Assembly: GCF_000308555.1 (NCBI RefSeq)
Contig: NZ_BAFY01000125.1
Coordinates: 1-32,644 of the forward strand
Length of the DNA stretch: 32,644 nucleotides
Reading direction: 5' to 3'
DNA from: Nocardia cyriacigeorgica NBRC 100375
Lineage (GTDB): Bacteria > Actinomycetota > Actinomycetes > Mycobacteriales > Mycobacteriaceae
Made by a program: the position numbers and the translations under genes. Positions 23,129-31,496 of the stretch are shown piece by piece; within the stretch, counting starts at the first letter, position 1, and every line of letters begins with the position of its first letter. A model generated the notes under the pieces. The model was not told the origin of the DNA. It saw only the letters and a program-made list of their open reading frames with translations, and did no database searches.

Positions 23129-24352
23129 ATGACGAGCTCACCCCTGGGCCGCCATGCCGCGGCGGCCACCCCGCCGTGGCGGGACCGCAAGCGCTACCTG
23201 TGGTTGTTCGGGCTGATCCCGCCGACCGCGCTCGGGTTGGCAGCCGCGCTGGTGTGGGTGTTCAACCAGCTGGGCTGGCAGCAGGTGGCGCCGGTGTGGT
23301 GGTGGATCGGGCCGCTGCTGTTGTATGTGCTGCTGCCAATCCTCGACCGCTTCTTCGGCCCCGACGGGCAGAACCCGCCCGAGGAAGTGATGGAGCAGCT
23401 CGAACACGATCGCTACTACCGCTACTGCGTCTACGCCTACATCCCGTTCCAGCTGGCCAGCCTGGTGTTCGCGGCCTACCTGTGGACGGCGACGGACCTG
23501 TCGTGGCTCGGCATCGACGGCGGCCTCGGCCTGTGGTCGAAGATCGGGGTCGCGTTGAGCATCGGTGTGATGGGCGGTGTCGGCATCAACACCGCACACG
23601 AACTGGGCCACAAGAAGGACGAACTGGAGCGGTGGCTATCGAAGATCACCCTCGCCCAAACCGGCTACGGCCACTTCTACATCGAGCACAACCGCGGCCA
23701 CCACGTGCGGGTGGCCACCCCGGAAGATCCGGCCAGCTCCCGGTTCGGCGAATCGTTCTGGGCGTTCCTGCCGCGCAGCGTCTGGGGCAGCCTGCGCTCG
23801 GCGTGGGCGCTGGAACGCACCCGGCTGCAGCGGATGGGCAAGGGGCCGTGGACACTTCGCAACGACGTGCTCAACGCCTGGTTGATGACGGTGGTGCTGT
23901 GGGCCGGATTGGTCGCGGCATTCGGTCCGGCGGTGCTGCCGTTCCTGGTGATCCAGGCGGTGTACGGGTTCTCGCTGCTGGAGACGGTGAACTATCTCGA
24001 GCATTACGGGCTGCTGCGTCAGCGCACCCCGGCCGGGCGGTACGAGCGATGCACCCCCGAACACAGCTGGAACTCCGATCACATCGTCACCAACATCTTC
24101 CTGTACCACCTGCAACGTCACAGCGACCACCACGCGAATCCGACGCGCCGCTACCAGATCCTGCGCAGCATGGACGGCGCGCCCAACCTGCCCAGCGGCT
24201 ACGCCAGCATGATCTCGCTGGCCTACTTCCCGCCGCTGTGGCGCAAGGTCATGGACCACCGTGTGCTCGACCACTACGACGGCGACATCACCCGCGTCAA
24301 CATCCAGCCCGCCGCACGGGACCGGGTGCTGGCCCGGTACAAGGTGGCGTGA
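23129..24352 (+). CDS. alkB: Alkane 1-monooxygenase
   Basis: A 407-residue integral membrane diiron enzyme that oxidises the end carbon of n-alkanes to the alcohol, using O2 and electrons from rubredoxin. All histidine boxes are present: HELGHK (157-162), EHNRGHH (186-192), NYLEHYG (289-294) and HSDHH (331-335). Hydrophobic stretches at about 24-46, 56-72, 101-120, 138-153 and 250-282 fit the six-helix AlkB topology. A GAGGAGAACG site precedes ATG 23129. The promoter at 22986 and the divergent TetR gene lie upstream, and two rubredoxins and a reductase follow without gaps, giving a full electron chain. Sequence details point to the actinomycete AlkB group. Confidence 0.97.
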   Translation: MTSSPLGRHAAAATPPWRDRKRYLWLFGLIPPTALGLAAALVWVFNQLGWQQVAPVWWWIGPLLLYVLLPILDRFFGPDGQNPPEEVMEQLEHDRYYRYCVYAYIPFQLASLVFAAYLWTATDLSWLGIDGGLGLWSKIGVALSIGVMGGVGINTAHELGHKKDELERWLSKITLAQTGYGHFYIEHNRGHHVRVATPEDPASSRFGESFWAFLPRSVWGSLRSAWALERTRLQRMGKGPWTLRNDVLNAWLMTVVLWAGLVAAFGPAVLPFLVIQAVYGFSLLETVNYLEHYGLLRQRTPAGRYERCTPEHSWNSDHIVTNIFLYHLQRHSDHHANPTRRYQILRSMDGAPNLPSGYASMISLAYFPPLWRKVMDHRVLDHYDGDITRVNIQPAARDRVLARYKVA

Positions 24353-24534
24353 TGGCCGTCTACCGCTGCCCGGTGTGCGACTACCGCTACCACGAATCGG
24401 CCGGCGCCCCCCGCGAAGGCTTCCCGGCAGGTACCCCGTGGTCGGCGATCCCCGACGACTGGTCCTGCCCCGATTGCGGCGTCCGCGACAAGCCCGACTT
24501 CCAGCCCGTTTCCACCGACAGGAGCATGTCATGA
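24352..24534 (+). CDS. Rubredoxin (first; AlkG1-like)
   Basis: A 60-residue rubredoxin. CPVC (residues 6-9) and CPDC (39-42) supply the four Cys that hold one iron; [15 protein letters not shown] is the core motif. The ATG at 24352 overlaps the last base of the alkB stop (TGATG), so it is translation-coupled. It has the insertion-like [13 protein letters not shown] and looks closer to AlkG1 types, which in studied systems often do not feed AlkB directly. The last residues overlap the start of the second rubredoxin. Confidence 0.93.
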   Translation: MAVYRCPVCDYRYHESAGAPREGFPAGTPWSAIPDDWSCPDCGVRDKPDFQPVSTDRSMS

Positions 24535-24716
24535 GCACCGACTACAAGCTGTTCCGTTGCCTGCAGTGCGGATTCGAATACGACGAAGCCCTCGGTTGGC
24601 CCGAGGACGGTATCGCCGCGGGCACCCGCTGGGACGACATCCCCGACGACTGGTCCTGCCCGGATTGCGGTGCCGCGAAAGCCGATTTCGACATGGTCGA
24701 GGTCAGCCGCGCATGA
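24531..24716 (+). CDS. rubA: Rubredoxin (second; AlkG2-like electron donor to AlkB)
   Basis: A 61-residue rubredoxin with [19 protein letters not shown] (about residues 10-28) and [20 protein letters not shown]. This matches the AlkG2 type that passes electrons to AlkB in actinomycetes and Pseudomonas. The start ATG 24531 overlaps the stop of the first rubredoxin (ATGA). The stop overlaps the reductase start (ATGA). It holds one iron in the four-Cys site and acts in the cytoplasm at the membrane face. Confidence 0.94.
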   Translation: MSTDYKLFRCLQCGFEYDEALGWPEDGIAAGTRWDDIPDDWSCPDCGAAKADFDMVEVSRA

Positions 24717-25936
24717 GTGCCCGGATCGTCATCGTCGGCGCCGGTGTCGCGGGCGCTACCGCCGCGAAGACCCTGCGCCGAGAAGGCTACACCGGCCAGA
24801 TCGTGCTCCTCGGCGGTGAACCGACGCTGCCGTACCGGCGGCCGGCGGTGTCGAAGGACGTGCTCGCCGGTACCGCTGTCGCTGCTCGGCTGCTCATCGA
24901 TGCCGCCGACAGCTGGCGCGCCGCCGACATCGATATCCGTCCCGGGACCTGGGTGGACCGGATCGAACCGGACCGCCACCGGGTGTGGCTGGCCGACGGC
25001 ACACCCCTCGACTACGACCGGCTCCTGCTCGCCACCGGCGCGCGGGCCCGCACACTGGCCGGTCAGCACCCGGCGGCGCGGACGATGCGGTCGATCGCCG
25101 ACGCCGACGCCCTGCGCGCGCTGCTGTTCGACGGCGGTTCGCTGCTGGTGGTGGGTGCGGGGCTGATCGGCTGCGAGGTCGCGGCGACCGCACGGGGACT
25201 CGGCGTGGCGGTGACGGTGGTGCACGCCGCGTCCAGCCCGCTCGAACGGGTCGTGCCGGCGGTCCTCGGCGAGCACATGCACCGCCTGCACACCGGCCAC
25301 GGTGTCGCCATCCACAACAACGTCACCCTCGACCGGCTCGACCACACCGACAGCGCCGTGACCGCCACCGCGACCCACGGCCGCCGGTGGACGGCGTCAG
25401 CGGTGCTGGTGGCCATCGGTTCGGTGCCCGATACAGGTCTGGCCGAGGCCGCTGGTGTGGCGGTCGACAACGGCATCCGCGTCGACGAGCACTACCGCAC
25501 CTCGATTCCTGGCATCTACGCCGCAGGCGATGTCGCCCACCGCTACGTCCCCGACATCGGCGGTTTCGAGCGCAGCGAGCACTGGAACAGCGCCCAAGCC
25601 CAGGGCGCCGCCGCGGCACGTGCGATGCTCGACATCACGCCCGCCGAGCCGGAGGTGCCCTTCGGCTGGTCCACCCAGTACGGGGTGAATCTGCAGTTCG
25701 CGGGACGCATCGGCGCCGACGATGAACTCGTCGTCCGCAGGGCGGGCACCGAAACGCCTGCGGTGCTGGCGTTTCGGGCCGGTCGGCTCGTCGGTGCGGC
25801 AGGCATCGACTGTCCCGGTGACCTGCGCATCGCACGCCGCCTCATCGCCGACCGCGCCCACCTCGACCCGCAGCTCTGCGCGCAGGGGCCACTCGAATCC
25901 GCGGTGCGCGACGGGGAGTCCGTGCGGGTGCGGTGA
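24713..25936 (+). CDS. rubB: Rubredoxin reductase
   Basis: A 407-residue FAD-dependent NAD(P)H oxidoreductase. [18 protein letters not shown] (residues 5-22) binds [24 protein letters not shown] (about 143-163, here in short form) binds NADH, and [11 protein letters not shown] (about 268-278) is the second FAD site. It resembles ferredoxin reductases of aromatic dioxygenases, and position within alkB-rubredoxin genes makes it the electron source for AlkB: NADH to FAD to rubredoxin. Translation is coupled to the second rubredoxin by an ATGA overlap. The C-terminal part (about 320-407) is the reductase dimer domain. Confidence 0.94.
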   Translation: MSARIVIVGAGVAGATAAKTLRREGYTGQIVLLGGEPTLPYRRPAVSKDVLAGTAVAARLLIDAADSWRAADIDIRPGTWVDRIEPDRHRVWLADGTPLDYDRLLLATGARARTLAGQHPAARTMRSIADADALRALLFDGGSLLVVGAGLIGCEVAATARGLGVAVTVVHAASSPLERVVPAVLGEHMHRLHTGHGVAIHNNVTLDRLDHTDSAVTATATHGRRWTASAVLVAIGSVPDTGLAEAAGVAVDNGIRVDEHYRTSIPGIYAAGDVAHRYVPDIGGFERSEHWNSAQAQGAAAARAMLDITPAEPEVPFGWSTQYGVNLQFAGRIGADDELVVRRAGTETPAVLAFRAGRLVGAAGIDCPGDLRIARRLIADRAHLDPQLCAQGPLESAVRDGESVRVR

Positions 25937-25958
25937 AAGCGGCTGTCAAGTCGAACAC

Positions 25959-26141
25959 TTGCTGACGCCCTGGGGCACCGCCGAGCCGGAGTTGTCGTTG
26001 GAGGCCGAACCCGTCTTCCCCGACCAGCCCTTCTCGACCCGCCTCGACGACGGCACCTACCTCGACGTCCTCGCCGCGGTCTCGGTATCGGACGGGCCGG
26101 GGGTCACGACCTTCGTTCGGCGCTCGGCGATACAGGCATGA
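25959..26141 (+). CDS. Short ORF or gene remnant after rubB
   Basis: This 60-codon frame opens with TTG at 25959 and ends at 26141. Its protein reads like folded sequence (PWGTAEPELSLEAEPVF, TYLDVLAAVSVSDGPGVTTF), not like a random frame. I do not recognise a family. No ribosome site is seen. It may be the end of a gene cut off by the rubB insertion or a small real protein. The rest of the gap (26142-26256) shows nothing. Confidence 0.3.
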   Translation: MLTPWGTAEPELSLEAEPVFPDQPFSTRLDDGTYLDVLAAVSVSDGPGVTTFVRRSAIQA

Positions 26142-26256
26142 AACACACGCCGGTCGAGGTGCTCGTGCGGTGGGGGGCGAGCGGATCTGCGCCGCAGTGC
26201 AACGCAGATCACGCATCGGGTTGCCCGTGGGTGCGAGGCTCTGCCGGGCGATGCGG

Positions 26257-26288
26257 GCCACTGATCAGACGGGCAGCCGATCAGTGGC
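26257..26288. terminator. Hairpin terminator at the end of the VOC gene
   Basis: GCCACTGATC (26257-26266) and GATCAGTGGC (26279-26288) are perfect 10-base arms around a 12-base loop. The hairpin includes the stop codon of the VOC gene and could act in both directions. Confidence 0.7.
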
Positions 26289-26703
26289 GCCGGGCGGTGA
26301 TGTTGAACATCCAGCTGATCCCGAATCGGTCCACCAGTGAGCCCGCCTCATCTCCCCATACCTGCGTGTCGAGCGGCAACGTGACGGTGCCGCCGGCGGA
26401 CAGTTTCTCGAAGTAGTCGCGGAGTTCTCCGTCGTCGCCATCGAGGAAGACCGCGACGTTGTTGCCCGGCCGATACGGTGGGTGTCCGGGCCTGTCCTCG
26501 GGAAAGTCCCAGGCCATCAACGTGTAGCCGGCGGAGGTGTCCAGGCGAGAGTGCATGACCTTGTCAGCGCTCGGGGAGTCCGGTGAACCGAAGTCCGCGA
26601 CTGTCGAAATCTCCAATGTGCCACCGAAGACCTGCTGGTAGAACTCCATCGCCTCGCGCGCGTTGCCATGGAACGTGATGCACGGATTGACCTGAGACCC
26701 CAC
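26281..26703 (-). CDS. VOC family protein (PhnB-like glyoxalase fold)
   Basis: A 140-residue protein of the vicinal-oxygen-chelate superfamily, PhnB/YjdN-like. The opening QVNPCITFHGNAREAMEFYQQVFGG and the ending VDRFGISWMFNI are standard for this group. TLMAWDFPED and NNVAVFLDGDD lie in the middle. It is a single-domain protein and is expected to dimerise. No function is assigned for most members. The start is GTG 26703 with AAGGAG seven bases upstream. A 10-base hairpin overlaps its 3' end. Confidence 0.9.
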   Translation of the reverse strand: MGSQVNPCITFHGNAREAMEFYQQVFGGTLEISTVADFGSPDSPSADKVMHSRLDTSAGYTLMAWDFPEDRPGHPPYRPGNNVAVFLDGDDGELRDYFEKLSAGGTVTLPLDTQVWGDEAGSLVDRFGISWMFNITARRH

Positions 26704-26779
26704 GTGAACACTCCTTGGTGAACTGGCCGATCGGGCTGTCCGAGGGCCGTCACTCGAGGATGCCGACTAATCACGTCAC

Positions 26780-26970
26780 CCTCTGTCGTGTTTCGTAAAA
26801 AAACTTGTCCAGCGCGAGTGCCCGGTGTCGAACAGGTGCAGTTCGGCGTCGGGGAAGCGACCTTCGCGCGCACGACACCGTCTTCGTCGAGGGCGTGGGC
26901 ACCTACGTGGAGTCGGATTTCCCAGCAATTCGTCGCCGCGATCGGGGACTGGGCGCGCTCCAGTACGCGA
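26780..26970 (-). pseudogene. Remnant of an alpha/beta-hydrolase C-terminus
   Basis: On the minus strand, pieces in two frames read like the acid-to-His part of an alpha/beta-hydrolase: ALDEDGVVRA in one frame and FPDAELHLFDTGH in the next, the latter a close copy of the family's usual catalytic His region. The pieces are not in one frame and no start or nucleophile elbow is seen. It is a decayed fragment; the limits given are approximate. Confidence 0.4.
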
Positions 26971-27042
26971 GCCGATCGCGCCGGTGCGCACCGATCCGGC
27001 CGAGTGGGCCGTGGTGCTGCCCGCTCCCGCCCGGAAAACCTG

Positions 27043-27072
27043 TTGGCGGACAACCGAGACCACTGCTATCTT
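27043..27072 (+). promoter_or_regulatory. Promoter candidate for leader ORF and hydrolase
   Basis: TTGGCG (27043-27048), 18 bases, then TATCTT (27067-27072). It is a fair sigma-70-type match, 38 bases upstream of the leader start. Bases 26971-27042 show nothing else. Confidence 0.4.
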
Positions 27073-27109
27073 TCCTGAGCCGTGCCAGAGACCGAGGAGG
27101 TGGTACCCC

Positions 27110-27163
27110 GTGAACGCAGTATCGACGTGGGTGCTCCTGTTCGGGGTCACGGTCGGGCGATAG
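27110..27163 (+). CDS. 17-codon leader peptide candidate
   Basis: GTG 27110 follows a strong GAGGAGG site (27094-27100) and opens a frame MNAVSTWVLLFGVTVGR that stops at TAG 27161. It precedes the hydrolase gene at 27210. Between them, CGGGAG (27170-27175) can pair with CTCCCG (27192-27197), ending against the hydrolase's GAAAGG ribosome site (27197-27202). This layout is like translational attenuators. The strong ribosome site is the main evidence; no family match is known to me. Confidence 0.45.
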   Translation: MNAVSTWVLLFGVTVGR

Positions 27164-27209
27164 GTCGTCCGGGAGCGCCGCTCTACGAGCACTCCCGAAA
27201 GGCCCTTTC

Positions 27210-27941
27210 GTGCACTTTCTGACCGAACAGCGCCTCGACGACGACATCGTCGAGCGCACCTTCACCCTCGATGAGATCCCCGGCATCCTGTGGACACCGG
27301 GTTCTGTTTCGGCGCCGGCTCCGCTGATCCTGCTCGGGCATCCCGGCGGACTGCCGGCGATGTATCCGCGACTGCTTGCCCGGGCTCGGCACGCCGTGAC
27401 GCATGGCTATGTCGCGGCCACCATCGAGCTGCCCTGGAGCGGTGACCGGCCCCCGTCGCCGACCGCCGACCAGGCCCGCGCCGACCTTCGCCGGGCAATA
27501 CAGGCCGGCGAGCCCGTCGCCGACGACATCGTCGATCGCCTCATCCTGCCCCTGGTCGATCGCGCGGTCCCGGAGTGGCGGGCGGCTGTGGACGCCCTTG
27601 CCGCGCTCCCCGAGATCGGCGGCCCGGTCGGATATTCCGGCGGAGTGATCTCCGTGGGCACCCGGCTGGCCGTGGTCGAGCCACGGATCACCGCCGCGGT
27701 GCTCTACGCCGGAAGTTACGTCCCCCGCGCCATCCTCGACGAGGCCCGGCAGGTCACCATCCCGCTGCACGTGCTGCTGCAATGGGACGACGAGGGAAAC
27801 GACCGGCAGATGGCGCTGGACCTGTTCGACGCCTTCGCCTCCACCGAGAAGACCCTGCACGCCAACATGGGCGGACACACCGGTGTCCCGGTCTATGCCC
27901 AAGATGAGGCGAATCGGTTCTTCGCTCGGCACCTGAGGTGA
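27210..27941 (+). CDS. Alpha/beta-hydrolase (dienelactone hydrolase-like)
   Basis: A 243-residue alpha/beta-hydrolase. The oxyanion region is LILLGHPGGLPAMYPR (about residues 40-55), the nucleophile Ser lies in GYSGG (about 143), the acid in LLQWDDEGN (about 190-197) and the His in GGHTGVP (about 219-225). Short inserted helices replace a large lid. No signal peptide, so it is cytoplasmic. The start is GTG 27210. A leader ORF and hairpin upstream suggest regulation at translation. The substrate is unknown; the family includes esterases and stress-response hydrolases. Confidence 0.87.
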   Translation: MHFLTEQRLDDDIVERTFTLDEIPGILWTPGSVSAPAPLILLGHPGGLPAMYPRLLARARHAVTHGYVAATIELPWSGDRPPSPTADQARADLRRAIQAGEPVADDIVDRLILPLVDRAVPEWRAAVDALAALPEIGGPVGYSGGVISVGTRLAVVEPRITAAVLYAGSYVPRAILDEARQVTIPLHVLLQWDDEGNDRQMALDLFDAFASTEKTLHANMGGHTGVPVYAQDEANRFFARHLR

Positions 27942-28245
27942 GGCCGAGGCGTCGGGGCGGCAACCGCCGGTAAGCCGTCCGGTCACCGCTATCGGGGGCA
28001 GGCCGCCGGTCCTCGATGGCGGTGAATCCGGCCGCGGCATGGGGCGCGCCCACCATTATGTGGGACGAACGTACCAGCGACCCCAGTTTTCGTCTCGGCC
28101 GTCGATGCGGGATCTCATGCGGGTGGCACCCATCGGCCGGCTCGCTTCCGCTGTCGACCGCCTTCGTTCTGGCCGCCGATAATGTTCACTTATCGGAGGT
28201 CAGAACACGGGCGCGTCGCCATCGAATTCGCAGGCGTTCTTCAGA
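27942..28245. other. Intergenic region without recognised gene
   Basis: After the hydrolase stop there are about 300 bases with no coding frame that looks real. Short GC-rich repeats (GGCGGCAACCGCC near 27957) are present but give no convincing terminator. The right end runs into the operator of the coiled-coil gene. Confidence 0.4.
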
Positions 28246-28293
28246 TTTCGTTTCGTGTTATTACGTAACAGCCAACGAAACAAACGCTACGAT
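28246..28293 (+). promoter_or_regulatory. Palindrome-rich promoter of the coiled-coil gene
   Basis: TTTCGTTTCGT (28246-28256) and ACGAAACAAAC (28275-28285) form an imperfect inverted repeat (9 of 11). Inside lie GTTA/TAAC (28257-28269) and the palindrome TTACGTAA (28261-28268). GTAACA (28265-28270), 17 bases, TACGAT (28288-28293) forms a -35/-10 pair. The transcript would start near GTG 28300, so it would be leaderless. Confidence 0.5.
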
Positions 28294-28299
28294 TTGCGG

Positions 28300-29418
28300 G
28301 TGGCGAACGTATGCAACTTCCCGGGCTGTGCGCGACCGATCACCAAGGGCGGGGGACCGGGGCGACCGTCGGAATACTGCGACCTTCCCGAACACACGCG
28401 GTGGCGGGCATGGCGGGAACGTCAACGGCAACAACAAGAGTCGATAACCCCGGCGGGTTCCGTCACTGTGACGCAGCCTGGTCCGGCGACGGCGGCCCGC
28501 GTGCGCGCCGATGAGCTGCTCGAACAATTCCGTGGCCTGGCACAACAATTGGGCACCACCCTCAACGCCGCGGTCGCCGAACTCGCCACGCTCGCCGACC
28601 CGTCGGTGGCCGAAGCGCAGATCCAGCAGATCCAAGCCGACGCCGCCCGCCGCATCGCCGAAGCCGAGGTGGCCGCCGCCGACGCCGAACAGGCCCGCCG
28701 CACCGCCGACGAGCACCGAATGCGCGCCGAAGAAGCCGCCGAAGACGCCGCCGCGGCAGCCGAAGCCGCGGAACAACGCATCGCCGGCGCCGAAGCCGAC
28801 GCCGCTCGAGCACGCACCGACCGCGACGAAGCGCTGCGCGAAGTCGAAGCGGTCACCGCACAGGCCGCCGCCGACGTCTTCGCCGCCCGCAGCGCCGCCG
28901 ACGCCGACATCCGCGCCATCCGTCAGCAATGCGCCGACGACATCGAACGGCTACGCGAACAAACCCGCGAAGACATCGAGCGAGTGCGCACCGCCGCCGC
29001 CACCGAAATCGAACAGATCCGCCGCGCCGCCACCCAACAGGTCACCGCCGCAGGTGCCGAACGCGACCTTGCCGTCCAACGCGCCGCCGATGCCGAACGC
29101 GCCATCGACCGCGCCGAACGCACGGCCGCCGAACGCGCGCACACCATCCAGGAGACCCGCGCCGAACTCGACCGAGTCCGCGCCGAATTGGGTCAGGTCC
29201 GCACCGAACTCGCCGACACCCGCCGCACCGCCGCCACCGACCTCGCTGCAGCCCGGGCAGAAGCGGCCGCCGCACTCGACAAGGCCCACGCCGACGCAGC
29301 ACAACGCATCGCCGCCCTCGACGACGCCCGCGCCCAAACCCTGGCCCGCGCCGAACGCGCCGAACGTCAACTCGACACACTGCTCGAATCCACGACCAAG
29401 ACATCGGACGCCACATGA
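28300..29418 (+). CDS. Zinc-ribbon protein with long Ala/Arg/Glu-rich coiled coil
   Basis: A protein of about 372 residues starting at GTG 28300. The N-terminus has C-x4-C then CDLPEHTRWRAWRERQRQ (VCNFPGC...YCDLPEH), probably a small zinc-binding, possibly DNA-binding, module (residues 1-45). From about residue 75 to the end it is an uninterrupted coiled coil of Ala, Arg, Glu and Asp (ARRIAEAEVAAADAEQARRT and on). This layout recalls KfrA-type plasmid proteins and other DNA-binding coiled coils, but I do not recognise the exact family. The palindromes at its promoter fit autoregulation. It stands alone, with low sequence complexity and strong C-rich codons. Confidence 0.8.
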   Translation: MANVCNFPGCARPITKGGGPGRPSEYCDLPEHTRWRAWRERQRQQQESITPAGSVTVTQPGPATAARVRADELLEQFRGLAQQLGTTLNAAVAELATLADPSVAEAQIQQIQADAARRIAEAEVAAADAEQARRTADEHRMRAEEAAEDAAAAAEAAEQRIAGAEADAARARTDRDEALREVEAVTAQAAADVFAARSAADADIRAIRQQCADDIERLREQTREDIERVRTAAATEIEQIRRAATQQVTAAGAERDLAVQRAADAERAIDRAERTAAERAHTIQETRAELDRVRAELGQVRTELADTRRTAATDLAAARAEAAAALDKAHADAAQRIAALDDARAQTLARAERAERQLDTLLESTTKTSDAT

Positions 29419-29556
29419 GGGGCCCGGCGCACCTCTACGAACCGCACGGGCAGCTCCAGGTAGGCGAGGTCCGCCCATGACCGCCGGGTCGTGGGCCGAG
29501 AACGTTAGCGGGGCCGTGGATCTGTCGGCGTGGTGCCCCGCCGATGCGCGGGTACC

Positions 29557-30270
29557 TCAGACGAAGCGATGACCGCCGTCGACGTGCAGGACGGTCGCGG
29601 TGATGAACCGATTACGCATGACGGCGAGAAATGCCTTGACGATGTCGTCGGCGACACCGATACGCCGCGCCGGAAGTCGCTGCGCCATATCGGTGAAGGC
29701 TTCCTGGGTGTCCACGCCGAGCTGGTTCCAGATGGGGGTGTCGACCCAGCCGGGCGATACGACATTCACTCGTATCGGCGCTATTTCGATGGCCAGTCCA
29801 GCCGCCAGGGATGCCAGGGCGCCGTTCGCTGCGGCCATGATCGTGTTCGACCCGTTGGGTCGGTAGGCGTTGATCCCCGAGGTGAACGTGAGCGATTCGG
29901 TCACCGTGCCGACGGCGTATTTACCGACGAGCCATGCACCCAGCAGCTTGGTGTTCAGCACGGAACGGGCAGTGTCTGTGGCGAGCCGAGCAGTCGGGCC
30001 GTACACCCCGGTGGCATCGGCGGCGGTGACGACCACGTGGTCCACCGGCCGGTCCCCGGAGAACAGGCCGGCGACGTCGTCCGCACGGCTGATGTCGGCG
30101 CGTCTGCTGTGCACCTGGCCGTGTCCGGCGTGCTCGAGCACCGCACGCGCCGCGGCGAGCCGATCGGCGGATCGGCCGACGAGGATGACGTCCTCGCCTT
30201 CGCCGACAAGGGCATGCGCCAGCGCCAACCCCATTCCCGACCCTCCTCCGATGATCACTGTTGCAGTCAT
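29557..30270 (-). CDS. SDR-family oxidoreductase lacking the YxxxK motif
   Basis: A 237-residue short-chain dehydrogenase/reductase. IIGGGSGMGLALA (residues 6-18) is the TGxxxGxG-type NAD(P) loop, and VVSPGWVDTPIW and HVDGGH close the fold. The catalytic Ser of TSGINAY is present, but the Tyr-xxx-Lys expected 12-13 residues later is replaced (SNTIMAAANGALAS). Such atypical SDRs may bind nucleotide without normal catalysis, or act through other residues. It diverges from the XRE regulator gene, with a shared 100-base promoter region, so that regulator likely controls it. Confidence 0.9.
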   Translation of the reverse strand: MTATVIIGGGSGMGLALAHALVGEGEDVILVGRSADRLAAARAVLEHAGHGQVHSRRADISRADDVAGLFSGDRPVDHVVVTAADATGVYGPTARLATDTARSVLNTKLLGAWLVGKYAVGTVTESLTFTSGINAYRPNGSNTIMAAANGALASLAAGLAIEIAPIRVNVVSPGWVDTPIWNQLGVDTQEAFTDMAQRLPARRIGVADDIVKAFLAVMRNRFITATVLHVDGGHRFV

Positions 30271-30297
30271 GGATTCGACCCTGCGCCGGCGCGCAGA

Positions 30298-30325
30298 ACC
30301 CGGGAAGGCCGCGCGGTTCCTGGGT
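30298..30325. promoter_or_regulatory. Inverted repeat between SDR and XRE regulator
   Basis: ACCCGGGAA (30298-30306) and TTCCTGGGT (30317-30325) match as an inverted repeat at eight of nine positions. CTGCGC/GCGCAG (30281-30296) lies next to it. They fall in the divergent promoter and are candidates for the XRE regulator's operator. Confidence 0.4.
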
Positions 30326-30371
30326 GTGACACGGCCACCACGACGGGGTGGGCAACTGGCACACTCGAGGT

Positions 30372-31210
30372 GTGAATGCGTTGGCGGAGTTCCTGCGGGC
30401 CCGGCGCGGGTCGATCGGTCCCGGCGAGGTGGGCTTGCCGATCGGGCCGCGGAACCGGCGAACTCCGGGGCTCCGGCGGGAGGAACTGGCAGCGTTGGCC
30501 GGGGTGAGCATGGATTACTACACCCGCATCGAGCAGGGCCGCGAAACCGCCCCCAGCGACGCCGTCCTCGGCGCCTTGGCGCGGGCGTTGCGGCTGACCG
30601 ATGACGAGCACGCGCACTTGCTTGCCCTCGCCGACCGGACCGCTGGTCGCCTGCCCCGCCGGCGCCCCGTCGATGCCAGCCCGTCCCGCCTGGCCTGCGG
30701 CTGCTGCTGGATTCGGTGCGCCCCAGCCCGGCCTACGTGCTCAACGAGGTCAACGACGTGGTGGCGGCCAACGTGGAAGGCCTGGCACTGATGCCCGGGC
30801 TCGGCGACTGGCAACTCACCCAGCGCAACACGATCCGCTACACCTTCCTGCATGCCGCAGCGCGGACACTGTTCGTCGATTGGGACAGGGTGGCCCGCAA
30901 CTGTGTCGCGCAGCTGCGCTCGGCGGAACCGGCGTTCCCGGAATCGGTCGCGACCCTGGTGGCGGAGTTATCCGCAGCGAGCACGGAATTCGACGAGCTG
31001 TGGCGACAACATCAGGTGTGGGTCAAGCGCGGTGGCGAGACGGCATTCCGCCATCCGCTGATCGGCGAGATCACCCTCGGCAACGATGTCCTTCACCATC
31101 TCGGAAGCGGACAACGCGTCCTGCTCTACCAAGCGCCACCGGAATCAGCCGAACACGATGCCCTCGTCCTTCTTTCCATGTCCGCACACAGCGCCGGCGC
31201 TCGCTGGTAA
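30372..31210 (+). pseudogene. XRE regulator with MmyB-like ligand domain, frameshifted
   Basis: Two frames join as one helix-turn-helix regulator of about 279 residues, from GTG 30372. The N-terminus has the XRE domain (LRREELAALAGVSMDYYTRIEQGRE, about residues 37-61), then LTDDEHAHLLALA. The second frame carries the MmyB-like ligand-binding domain (SPAYVLNEVNDVVAANVEGLAL, ...DFDELWRQHQV, GETAFRHPLIGEITL in approximate form). One base is missing near 30680-30684; adding it gives a smooth ...PPGLRLLLDSVRP. This class often controls a divergent oxidoreductase gene, here the SDR. Dead if the base is truly absent. Confidence 0.8.
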
Positions 31211-31226
31211 CGGTCGGCGGGGTCGA

Positions 31227-31496
31227 TCACAGGTCGCCGCGACAGTGGAAACCTCCGCTGCGGCGGTCCGCTGCGACGGCGCAACCGAAAGCGCCGCCCA
31301 TGCCCGCACCCGCGAGAATTCCGGTCACTAGGCAGGCACCGAGGAGGGCGATCGTGAACAGCATCGCCTCGCCGCTGATGGCCGATAGCGTCAAGGCGGG
31401 GGCCAGGTAGAGGGCGGCGACCGGTGAAATCAGGAGAGCGCCGACGATCGCGCCGATGAGGGCCCCGATACACACAGGTGAAGCTTTCACCCTCAC
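31227..31496 (-). CDS. Small two-TM membrane protein
   Basis: An 89-residue protein with two hydrophobic stretches (about residues 9-32 and 43-70, IGALIGAIVGALLI and MLFTIALLGACLVTGILAG). No family is recognised. It starts at GTG 31496 and faces the XRE regulator gene tail to tail. The Cys-rich end (GCAVAADRRSGGFHCRGDL) is unusual. Confidence is moderate because the protein is small and the start has no clear ribosome site. Confidence 0.55.
   Translation of the reverse strand: MRVKASPVCIGALIGAIVGALLISPVAALYLAPALTLSAISGEAMLFTIALLGACLVTGILAGAGMGGAFGCAVAADRRSGGFHCRGDL

Noticed and set aside
30601..31410. Long plus-strand frame overlapping the XRE regulator's second half
   Set aside because: The MmyB-like domain is clear in another frame; this one has no recognisable motif.
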